From the NCBI GenBank assembly GCA_009103225.1, contig RHPI01002119.1:282523-346522 (forward strand): DNA of 64,000 bases, in the 5' to 3' direction. The stretch's first letter is position 1, and every line of letters starts with the position of its first letter. The notes beneath the pieces were generated by a model. That model worked only from the letters and a program-made list of their open reading frames with translations, did not search any database and was not told where the DNA came from. Both the position numbers and the translations under genes were made by a program. Origin of the DNA: Chlorokybus atmophyticus (Eukaryota; Streptophyta; Chlorokybophyceae; Chlorokybales; Chlorokybaceae). Shown in pieces: positions 36,952 through 48,041 of the stretch.

Positions 36952-38330
36952 ATGGTTATCGCACAAGTGGACAAGTGCGGTGGGACTCTGGCAGTGATGT
37001 GCAGACCATATTACTTTCAATGCTTGCGCTTAAAATTGGCAACACCAATATATGTGCTGTGCCAAGAAAGCCCGCAAGATGATTATGGCGCTGCACCAAG
37101 CCTACAACACTACACACGGCGTTGCTTCAAGCAAGCAGGGAGTACACATGCGTCCACCATATCTGTACATGTTCGTCAAACCACATAAAACTCCACCCAA
37201 CCACGCTTCATTGCCGCTCATGCCACCACATTAGCGATACATATATCTGGCTTACGCGTGCACACAAGGGAATAACAGATGTTGTAGACACCTTGTGGAG
37301 TGAAGCATTGAGTGAGGACATCCAAAGCTAGCACCTGAAGGACTCCAAGGTATTTGCGCGACTACAACACCTCTACAACAACACCCGTACTGCATTGAAA
37401 AAGCGTGAGCACCTATGGTTACAGAGTTTTGATTATACAACATTGTGTACAAACTTAGCACATGCTGACCTGTTACTATGCATGAGGGGACTGATTGACA
37501 AGGTGTTTGCATGCGATACCCGTACCACGCGCAAAACACACTTGCACGTCAACATCCACTTAGGGGATGTGACATGCACTTGGGTGTGTGGCACCACGGT
37601 GAGCAGGGAAGATATTACACGTGTGTTTACGGCTAACATGCTGCATGCCATGCTGGAATACATAATCAACAACTTGTTTGTGCAAACCGCACAGGATGAG
37701 CTGCACCAACAGGTTATTGGCATACCTATGGGTAACAACGCAGGGGTGTACATTACAATATATGGCTTGTTCGTATATAGGTTGGATTTCGTGAACACGT
37801 CGGTCATGGTGGGGCAACGAGACATGGCTCTGAGCTTTGAAACAAATGTTGTGAGACATGTTGATGACTTGCTTGTGGTTGCACTGCCTCATTTTACTGC
37901 TTGCATGTATTTATATCCGGCAGTGTTAGGGGGAGGGATTTACCTCAGGATATGTTGACATTATCATAGTCCGCACAAGGTGTTAGCATACTATTCTTGG
38001 ACTTACAAACATCTCCGACACCTGCAATAGGCCAGTGCACCAGGGTCTGCAAAAAGCTGAACACGGCGCCATTCAGATTTCTCCCACGACGCAGAGCACC
38101 ACACGCGGTTAGCAATATCTCCAAATAAGCCAAGTTTGAAGTGGTTGTATCCCAGATTGTACGCCTTGAGCGAATTTGCACTTTGCAGATACACTTCTTG
38201 CGAGATGGTGCAATTGATACGAGACATGCAGCCGTATGGTTATGCTATGCATGCATTGCTTTCAAAGTTGCGCGCTAAGATGTACAGGACTCCGAGCACA
38301 GCATATGGAGTGTCTTACAAACAATTGTAA
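36952..38330 (+). pseudogene. Penelope-like retroelement reverse transcriptase, decayed
   Basis: Motifs appear in order but in shifting frames. A DKG-type motif, QVDKCGGTLAVMCRPYYFQC, lies near 36970. PPYLYMFVKPHKTPPNH (near 37157) corresponds to the 'L-P-K-x-H-K-x-P' motif. SFDYTTLCTNLAHADLL (near 37430) is RT motif A. QQVIGIPMGNNAGVYI (near 37710) is the Q-x-x-G-x-P-M-G motif B. VVRHVDDLLVVAL (near 37855) is motif C with HVDD instead of YxDD. RVCKKLNTAPFRFLPRR (near 38046) resembles the thumb. The DKG motif and 'C-T-N' style motif A are typical of Penelope-like elements. The 37395-37958 stretch is open; the rest has frameshifts and TAA stops. Confidence 0.62.
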
Positions 38331-38477
38331 CAGCTAGTGGCAAACAGGTGCTCATCTACACGTCACACGTAAGTGAGGTAAGTAGCGGTGAATATATTTG
38401 GAAAGAGTAGTTATCCGCGGTGGGGGAAGCAGTTCAACTGCCCCCACATATTCTGTGTGGTGTGCCATGCTGCCTGC

Positions 38478-39073
38478 TACTATGCTTGTTGAAGAATGCT
38501 ATGCTAACCGACTGCTATGCCGACTGACTGCTATGCCATGCTACATGTTGTTGCTGCTGCCTATGGTTGCTTGTGGAGTAGTTGAGTAGGGAGCCGTTGA
38601 GGTCCAATATTCGGACACAGTCCCGTTGCACATAGGCTGCAGGCGAAGTTACTGTAAGTCATAATGACGTGGGTCTTACACAAGATGGCGGGAGCAGGCG
38701 CTTTCAGAGGCGCCTCTAGAGGCGCCGAACTGATGCAGTTGCAACAGCACAGCATAGCAATACGCATCCCACTACCCATCCCACCCGCCACGCCTTGCCT
38801 TGCTGGCGCTGTTGCGTTGCTGATGTGGTTGAAGTTCCGGTCCTGCTGGCTCTAACCCCGGCACCTGTTGCTACAGGTGCCGGGGTTGGTACACAGTTAC
38901 TTTGCCATCCTGCCCTGCCCTGCCTCGCCCATCCCTTCGCCTCACTCACATGCACTTGGTTGGCACATAGTTAGCTTGTAAGCCCTTGGTGGAATACAAG
39001 TCCTACCCCCCCCCTGCATGTGCCTTGCTGCTGTGCCCTATGCTATGCATCTGCCACTTGGATAAGCCTATAT
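38478..39073 (+). repeat. dispersed repeat, copy 2 (LINE 3' UTR)
   Basis: Second copy of 31029-31563, with an extra GCCTCTAGAGGCGCC palindrome and other small insertions. Its left flank CATATTCTGTGTGGT...CTGCCTGCTACTATGC also matches 30290-30327, so this copy lacks only the roughly 700 bp that hold the LINE ORF. Confidence 0.85.
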
Positions 39074-40617
<1,544 letters not shown>

Positions 40618-40935
40618 GGTGTCATAGCTATAGCGCTTTCAAGCTTAACGCAATCCAATTAAAGTACCTACACGCATGACATAAACTCAAGTAAGCGCTA
40701 TCAAGCATCAGCTGCGCTTCACGTCGAGAGCCCTGCTGCGCTTGACATGGTCGCTAAAGGGCAGGAGGCCAAACTTAAGCTGCGCACACCACCGTGGTTG
40801 CTCTCGCTGGTAGGTCCACGCCTTGAGCCCGATGCAGTCCACAAGTATTACACCTGCCCATACATGAACACAAACCCTGACATATATACGAGTTGTAGAA
40901 AATCCCCTGTGATGTACCACACGCGCTGTCTGTCA

Positions 40936-41014
40936 CGAATTGGGATAAATTGTGACAGACCTCATGGTAGTGCCTTTTACTACCATAGCCTAGTGGTTGG
41001 GCCCCGATTATTAC
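40936..41014 (+). repeat. tRNA-like SINE head, family A, copy 3
   Basis: TTGGGATAAATTGTGACAGA, GGTAGTGCCTTTTACTACC hairpin and box-A-like TAGCCTAGTGGTTGGGCCC, then ends in ATTACAC. Box B is missing. It abuts the LINE relic on its right. Confidence 0.55.
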
Positions 41015-41155
41015 ACTGTCGGTGGTGAGCTCGTGGAAGGAGGCCCTCAACATGCCGAATGTCTTTACTGTTAGTGGGAAAAACTTGTCACCTAGCACAT
41101 GGTCATTGTCTTTATGACACTTGGCCAACTCAACAAGTGAAACGCTGATGATCGC
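41012..41155 (-). pseudogene. LINE ORF2 C-terminal relic
   Basis: Minus frame gives VELAKCHKDNDHVLGDKFF then PLTVKTFGMLRASFHEL. This is the same 'Lys-rich helix, F-x-P-L, K-T-x-G-x-L, S-F-H' pattern as 30600-30680, from a different element. No other part is recognisable. Confidence 0.45.
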
Positions 41156-42203
41156 TGCACTATACACACTACGTAGGAGAGAAGAGCAGAGTAGAGACAT
41201 TAACCAAGATGCGGCACAACTTAAAGTGTGCAGCAAAACTTTACCCACCTGCATGAGATTGGTACACACATCATAATAGTTAAGGTTTGTAGACGTTGCT
41301 AAAGGAAGATGTGTACTACTCATTTTTAGCATATGACTTTACAAGTCACGTATTGCGTTGCAGAGCTCATGTATTCTTTGAAAGCATATCAAAATTTCAG
41401 GTTTTTAAACTGCTACAAACCTCGCAGAATTGGGAGTATTGCAATTTACATTTAGCTGCACACCAATTGTATATAAGTGTTACACTATGTCGAGGCATAA
41501 GTGTCGATGTGATAGTTTTTAATGCAAAAAGACAAGTCCCGCATTATTAGGAGCATTGCAATTACATTTCAAGCTGAACACCAATTATGCGTAGACATTA
41601 ATCCATATCAAGTCATAAGCGTTGATGTAGTATTCCTCAATGCACAATCACAATACCTATCACATTGTGTCAAGTATATGCTGCTACTTCACATACCCAA
41701 GTGTTACATAACATACCCCATACACATGTTGCGGTACACATTCTGACTTGAACACAATCACATAACCACCAACATTCAAGCTTCAACACGATTAAACATC
41801 CAACCCCCAACTGGTTTTGCTAATGTGTATAATTATGCAGGTAATACCTACCTCTTCTGTGAAGTGTTTGCTGACATTCCAATCCAATGTTGTGACCCCG
41901 TGTCAACTTGTGCCTGACCAACCACCAGCACTGGTAGTAACCAAGCAGACAGCAACTCAATGACAATCACATCAAAAATGAATGCCTGCATCAACCTCCT
42001 AATACTCTTATTGGTACAAATAGCAATATGTCACTGAGCCTGGGCATCAACTGCCTACCCTTATAGGCTGCAGCAAAGAATGTTTATGTACAGCACAGAA
42101 CAGCACACTTTCCCTGTACACGCTGTGGTTGTAAGGGCAACTGTTCCTGTACATATATACAACTCATTAGTTCGTGCCACAAATGGCTGTGCCAGAGAGT
42201 GGC
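41156..42203. other. intergenic region, no supported gene
   Basis: AT-rich left half. The right end contains the 3' UTR of the LHC-like gene. No ORF with recognisable content. Confidence 0.5.
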
Positions 42204-43156
42204 CTAGTCCATGTTGAACAGGCCATCGAACACTTGATCCAGGACAGTGTCCAGCAACTTCACGGCTCTCATGCCAGTCAGCTGAGCTGCCGAGCCCAAG
42301 TCTTCCCTCAGTTGCAGTGCAAAGTTGAGGAAACTTGCTGAGCCACCAACGACCACTGGACATGACACAATGCAAGTCAGCCACAGTATGCATGGACGTA
42401 ATTGTTGGGTGCTCTTGTGTAGCTGTAAGGGAAGCACATGTATACCTGGCAGTAAGGCTATGAACGTCAGCAGCTGCCAATTCACTTCAGAAAACACGCC
42501 ATCACCAGTCAGCATCTCCATGACAAGAGCTGCAGTAAACCCTAGCTGCAACGAGGAAGGGCCTGTCAGGAGAAATGAACAGCACACAAAGCTACTGAAG
42601 CAGACGACCAACAATTACAAATATACACATGCAAAACTTACCATGGCTGCTCGTCCAGCGATGCTTTCAAAGGTCTTAATGGCTAGCCGCGCCTGCGCAT
42701 CGGCGGCAAGTAACAGCACAAGGTGGCGGCCATCGGGAGTCCGTGGAGCTGGGAGAGCCAAGAGGGAGTTGCTGTAGTCCTGAACTGTGGGCTGAACAGG
42801 AAGGGGTCCGTGTGCAAACAACTCCAATGAACACAATCTAACAGCAAAAGATAAATCTCAGGTTGTAGCTTGGTTTGACTTTTAACCGCAACAATTCCGG
42901 ATATACACTGTGGAGTTCTAAAATACAACAGAGTGCACAACGAGCGTGTCAACGACTTGAGATGCAATCAGTATGCATACCTTGGCACTGGGGAGCCAGA
43001 GCGATCGTAGCGTTCAATCTGAGGAACAAGTGTAGGCCTGAGGATTGCTGTAGGTGGACGCCTTGGTGAGGGAGCCGTGCGGTTAGCAACTCTTGCAGAG
43101 CGCTGGTTAAGCGGCAGGGAGACCCCTAGCCACGGGCTGGCCAACAGCTTCGCCAT
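42204..43156 (-). CDS. LHC-like (stress-enhanced / early-light-induced type) thylakoid protein
   Basis: Predicted plastid membrane protein of the extended light-harvesting family, likely photoprotective. Start ATG at 43156-43154 opens a Ser/Arg/Pro-rich transit-peptide-like leader (MAKLLASPWLGVSLPLNQR...TAPSPRRPPT). Exon 2 ends in TFESIAGRAAM with donor gtaagt, and exon 3 continues LGFTAALVMEMLTGDG. Together they form the chlorophyll-binding helix signature E-x3-G-R-x-A-M-x-G-F-x6-E-x2-T-G. A second hydrophobic stretch follows (NWQLLTFIALLPG, then VVGGSASFLNFAL), so two membrane helices, as in SEP-type proteins. Ends FDGLFNMD with TAG. The residue three after the Glu is Ala, where LHC proteins have the His/Asn pigment ligand. 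The upstream small gene ends 26 bp before this start codon. Confidence 0.8.
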
Positions 43157-43182
43157 TACTAACTGTAGTAGAATCCTCTCTG

Positions 43183-43526
43183 TCACACACGCGTCTCACT
43201 CTTGCGCTTCCCTGAACCTATGATCAAGCCGGTGTCTTGCGGGTCTGGCCTGGGGGTAACCTTGTCCACGTACACGACCTTAGACTTGGCCTTTTCCTGC
43301 AGGAAGACAACAGGGTCGGCACACAGTAACTCAGAACACGTAATTCACTGTGGGTTGCTTCAAACTCTAACCCTCCACCCACCAGCAGCTCTTTGCGCCG
43401 CCTCTCCTCCGGCTTCACCCACAAATAATAGGCAGCAACGCCCGCAGCAACCCAAGCACCAACGCTCTTACGCCCGCGCACTCCAAACACGTCCTTCAGG
43501 CTGTCTATACGCGCTCCCCAGCTCAT
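43183..43526 (-). CDS. small single-helix protein of unknown function
   Basis: Two exons. ATG at 43526-43524: MSWGARIDSLKDVFGVRG, then a hydrophobic helix VGAWVAAGVAAYYLWV, then a strongly charged KPEERRRKELL, donor gtgggt. The second exon starts after the acceptor ttcctgcag and reads EKAKSKVVYVDKVTPRPDPQ, DTGLIIGSGKRKSETRV, stop TGA at 43185-43183. About 85 residues: short N-terminus, one helix, charged tail. This is the layout of small organelle inner-membrane or thylakoid proteins, but I do not recognise the family. It lies directly upstream of the LHC-like gene on the same strand with no room for a separate promoter. Confidence 0.55.
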
Positions 43527-45234
43527 ACGCTCCTCAACCAGTTTACCGTCTCCTAGCACCACGCCTTATGCCGCCGCCCACGCCTGCAACAATGCTGCTC
43601 GCCTTCCCAATTGAACCGTCACATGGTACAATGAACTGAAGAAGGCGCAGCTAATACTTAAAGCAACCAGCTTTTTAGCCGATATCGATGGCTTGTGCTG
43701 TGGTACCTGGGCAAAACAGAGGGATGTCGAGAAGACAGCTGATGTCAAGTTGTGACGGGGAGTGGCGGGAAGCGCGCAAAAGGTAATCTAACGAATATGA
43801 TGCGAGCAGACTCATAAGCGTTGGGCGTATCGGACGGTGCAGAACTCTGTAGTTTGTGCAATCGCTTTGATACGGCTTTCGGGCACTCTGTGTCGTGGCT
43901 GCGGCTTGCCGCAAGCTGTCAGCCACCCATGCCGACGTGGAAGCCGCCGGCGTAACAGCCCCTAACCGCCCGACGCGGGATAACTTCAACCGTCAGATTT
44001 ATTTTGATCTGAAGGGTGTGAAGCTCTTACAATGGAGGGTGTCAATGGTGTCCACGGCTGGGAGACGTAAGGGGGCAACAGTTGGCGGGCCCAAAAAGAA
44101 GTGCAAGGAAAAACAAAGAGCAGGTGAAAGGCAGGACGCTTTCAGCGGTTCAGTGTGCTGACTGCTGACACATCGAACCGTCGGATCGCACGGCCAATGG
44201 GCTGTGATAGTGCCACGCAGGTGCGGCACAGTCAGACCGACTCGCGCGTAATGTGCATGAATTTTTCCACACTGTCCAGGGGCAGCAGCACAACGGGCGG
44301 GTGTCGCAGCAGCCACGTAAGCCTACGTTGCGCTGTGTACAAGCGCTGCGCCGCTGGGAGCTCAGCGCAGGCTTGTCACAAGCCGCTTGTGTGATGCAGC
44401 TATCAAGTGTACCTTGACCCCCCCCCCCTCCCCCTGGGGAATTGCCCCATGGGGCCGGTATTCTTAGGAAGGCTGGTAGGAGTTGCAAGCAGGGTTTGCT
44501 GCAACGCGGCGCGCCCACGTCGTTAGTCGCGGCGCCGCCAGATGACTGTGTGCATCGCGCGGCGGCATGTACCATCGCTGTTCGATCTAGGTGATCGAAT
44601 GGCCTGATGACAGTCGACCGCAATGATTCTGGCGGTCGACTGCAAGTCGACCGCCAGAATCATTGCGGTCGACTGCAAGTCGACCGGCTTCATGTCACAA
44701 TGCGACCGCTATTACCTGCAAACTTGTAATAAACAAGCCGTTTTGCTCCGGTTAATCATGAAACCGAGGGACAAAAACTCCCCTCTTTATACCAATGGCT
44801 CACGTGCACTGGATGCGCATGAGCCGTAAAAGGTTTGATTATAGTAATTTTAATCAACATTATTGTGATTTTATTACTTTATTCTTATTATTATTATAAA
44901 CATAATGGGCTATGTGCGGCACATATGCGCCTCAACAAATAGCCCTGTATAGCGTAATTGTCACGACTAGAAATTGTAAAATCTTAGTTGTTTCATTAAA
45001 CAAGAATAATATTCTTTTGGTAATTGAACGTAATCTTCAACACTTTCAGCTCTACTTAACCTTGCACACATGCTTTAGATATTTTGAGCTTGCCATAAAC
45101 GCAAGTTTGAACTTGATTGCATTATGAGGCCACGGCCGAGGGCATTTTCCAACATACGAGATTTCAACGTTATTACTATTTTACGATGTTTGATGTTCCC
45201 GATCCTTAACTTGGAGGCCATCCGTATGCCCGCG

Positions 45235-45273
<39 letters not shown>

Positions 45274-46813
45274 TTGTTGGAGATTAATACAACAACAGCA
45301 ATGCAGTAATTGCTTTATGTGATATGTATACACAAATGTCATACATAATATGTGGGTGTGGGTGGGTGGGTGATACCACCAACCTGTGTGTGCGTGCACA
45401 CGTGCTTGTGCATATGTGTGGTTCTGTTTGCGTGCGCTTCTGTGCATTATAACGTGCCTCTATGTGCGTGCATTGTCGCTGTAACTATGTGTGTGCGTGC
45501 AGTGCCCTGTGTGTACGCAGAAACATGTGTGCACTTTTGTGCGTGCATGCATGTGTGCAAGCACGTGCGAGAGGGCGCAGGGGCGGGGAAGGGATGCTGC
45601 TTATGCGTTTTACAAGCAAACGCATGGCACCCACCTGCGGGCCTGGTCGCTTCCCTGGCTTGCGCTTGGTCGGCTAGTGCTTGGGCCGGGTTGCCGCCCT
45701 CGCCTATCCTCATTTTTGCGCCGAGTTGACCACGACTCCGCCTGGTTACCTGGACTACGCCGGAACGCGCCACCTTGGCCTCACCGCTGCCACCGCCGCC
45801 GCCGCCACCGCCATCGCTGCTGGTGACATTGGTGCTGCGGGCACGTGAACTGGCACGTGCTAAGCTAGGTGATTGATCGGTCAAAAGATCAACGTGCCGG
45901 CACCTTGCCGGCTACCGTCGCAAGCCTTCCTCACCTTGCTAATTTTGCCCCACATTGCCCCACAGGGCCGAAATGGACCGCTTTTCATATCCCCATAAAG
46001 CCCAGTCCTGTAAGGGGTCGGGTGCCCCACATTAGGGGGTGGGCTAGTGTCGCACAGCAAGCATCCCCCGATATGGCCCGGCAGTACTGGGCGCCGCCTA
46101 ATTTGACCCCCATACATGCCCCGCTTTGTTCTCAGGGTGGGTGGGGGATGTATTGGGGTACACCTGTTCGTCGCAAATTTTACATGGTGACTGACTAAGG
46201 ACTGAGGGACTGACTGGTGCCTGAGCCTGCCTAAGCCTGCCTGTTGCTGCCTAAAATGTTACTTTTGGACAGTTGGGTTTACCATTGGCTTGAGTGGACC
46301 GACGCAGACGGCCGCGGGCCGAAAGTGGTTGTCAGTGGCACTAACCGGCCGAGAGTTGTCAACCGATTACCCTTTAATTAATGTGCACAGACGGCCGTTA
46401 GCCGGGAGTTACGGACAGCTGACAGCAATAGCCGGCAGTTTCTTTGCCGTTACACTGCTGTTAATATGTGACCCTTACCTTTTGACAAAAGTTGGCAATT
46501 CTTGCCGTAAGCCAACACTACCACGCCATGCATCTTGTACAAACCTTGGGTTGATTGTTTGGTCTTGCACCTATAAGCCCACAATATATACAATGTACCG
46601 GCAGTGGTGAGAGTATGTCCACTTGCAACTGAGCATCCGACTTGCGCATGAAACTACCCTATAACATTGAGTCTAGCTGTCGCACTCATGCGCAGCTTGT
46701 CAACCCGTAGTGCCTGCCTCAGAACTCCTCCTCAAACCCCCTCCTCCCGTTCCTCCTCCGACAAGTCCTTTGCTTCAACGTTGGAGTCATTTTCATCCGC
46801 TGCCTCGCTCGCT
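43527..46813. other. intergenic region with hairpin and CA microsatellite
   Basis: No convincing gene. Frames at 44150-44623 (minus) and 45447-45884 (minus, with a poly-Gly run) lack ATG starts or domains. A C-rich tract lies at about 44417-44437, a (CA)n run at about 45237-45270, and TG/CG-rich sequence at 45350-45590 similar to the introns of IFT144. Sequence after 44820 is AT-rich. Confidence 0.5.
44611..44675. repeat. perfect 31-bp-arm hairpin
   Basis: Left arm 44611-44641 (CAGTCGACCGCAATGATTCT...) and right arm 44645-44675 are exact reverse complements around a 3-nt loop GCA. A further partial copy of the arm end (CAAGTCGACCGG) follows. Perfect pairing of this length implies recent origin. 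Confidence 0.95.
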
Positions 46814-47088
46814 TAAAGAACAGCGGCTACCTCGTCCTTCAGCTTGAATGTCAGCGCCTCGCCGTGCACGCGCATGCGCTTGATGGTCGTGTTGCTTTGA
46901 GAGTGACCACCTGCATTTGTAATGCCGTAACAGTGGCGTGCTGCTGGAGGACTAGCCCATCAGCATACACATGCTTACCTCGTCTTTCGTTTTGTTGCAC
47001 TCCGCCAGGCAGACAGTTAGCCTGCCGCGCAACTCTCGGTTCACTCTGACCAACATGGCAATCTGCAAGCATACTGCTTAATTGCCGC
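46814..47088 (-). CDS. possible small charged/coiled-coil gene, last exons only
   Basis: After the acceptor tatgcttgcag an exon reads IAMLVRVNRELRGRLTVCLA then ECNKTKDE with donor gtaagc. A further exon in a compatible frame reads RMRVHGEALTFKLKDEVAAV L and TAA at 46816-46814. The repeated 'K-D-E' helical text suggests a short coiled coil. Upstream exons were not found and the family is not recognised. Confidence 0.28.
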
Positions 47089-47729
47089 TGGAAACATTAC
47101 TAGGTCATGGATTACCCGTTCGTGGTACTCCGCAGCTTCTCTTTTGCGACTTGTGAGCTGACGCAAGTAGAAACAGGCTGTGCATTTGCGAGATTGGTCA
47201 TGCTGTTCATGTGCATGACACTGGAGGCTGTACATGAGGGTGTGCATGTAGTATTGACAGTGTATGTCATGTGCAAGATACTTGAGGCTGTGCATGTGCA
47301 AGATAGAAGAACCTTGGCATGTGCCATTGACAGTGCATCGTAACCCACCTTGGTTATGCCAGTCTTGTTTGATCCCTTTAATCATGTTGCCGTGGTCGCA
47401 GCTGCTGGTGGGTCGGATGTTCTTGGAGGCAGTATTGTGGTGCCTTTGCCCACTCGGAGGGGGAGCTCTGTAAGATATCGCCCGAGTCACTGTTGTTATT
47501 GGGTGTGCCCTTGGTAGGCATGGTGGGGTTTGACACCAAGGACACCCCTCCGACACCCTGCCCGCCCTGTGCGAACATGGAACTTCCTCTCGGACCTCGA
47601 CCACAATGCCCACTACGCCCCTGGCAGCGCCGCCAACGATCCACTAAAAGCCACATATCCTCGGCATTACGCCCATGTAAGGGCATAGCTTGGCGGAGCT
47701 ATCAATGGTGTTTTCATGCGCAGGCACAG

Positions 47730-47905
47730 CACTTGTCAATGGTACGAACTGCTATTGCCACTGCACAAAGGTACCATTTCGATGGTATCTTTTGGCAAAG
47801 GCATCTTCGTACCATTGAAACGGCTCAATCAGGATATTTATGCAGAGACTCACCTTGGGCGTGCAATGGCTCGATTGTACCATAGTAATGGTACGACGAA
47901 GCCAG
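47730..47905. promoter_or_regulatory. GTACCAT/ATGGTAC motif cluster upstream of the transposase
   Basis: Contains CAATGGTACGAAC (about 47737), GTACCATTTCGATGGTAT (about 47771), CGTACCATTG (about 47807) and GTACCATAGTAATGGTACGA (47877-47896). The last is followed by C-GAAGCCA, closely matching a site near 57820. It lies 140-300 bp before the transposase start codon. Possible promoter or transposase-binding sites. Confidence 0.45.
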
Positions 47906-48041
47906 TGAATGGCGGCCAAGTTTCCCGCATGTGGCATGCAAGGGTAGCGGTGGCGGTGGCGGCGGCGGCGGCGGCTGTGCGTGTTGCTGGATATGATGCA
48001 GGCTACATTGGCGACGCCTGTGTCAACGTCAGTAGTGAGAT

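Noticed and set aside
43895-44161. 88-codon plus ORF with a basic tail
   Set aside because: Begins with GTG, and no splice signals or homology are visible.
44150-44623. 157-codon minus ORF
   Set aside because: No domain, no splice support, Cys/Ser-rich composition typical of chance frames in GC-rich DNA.
45447-45884. 145-codon minus ORF with a poly-Gly run
   Set aside because: No ATG at its start, and its end runs into TG/CA-type repeat sequence.
47378-47686. 102-codon minus ORF upstream of the weak coiled-coil exons
   Set aside because: No in-phase splice joining it to those exons and no recognisable content.
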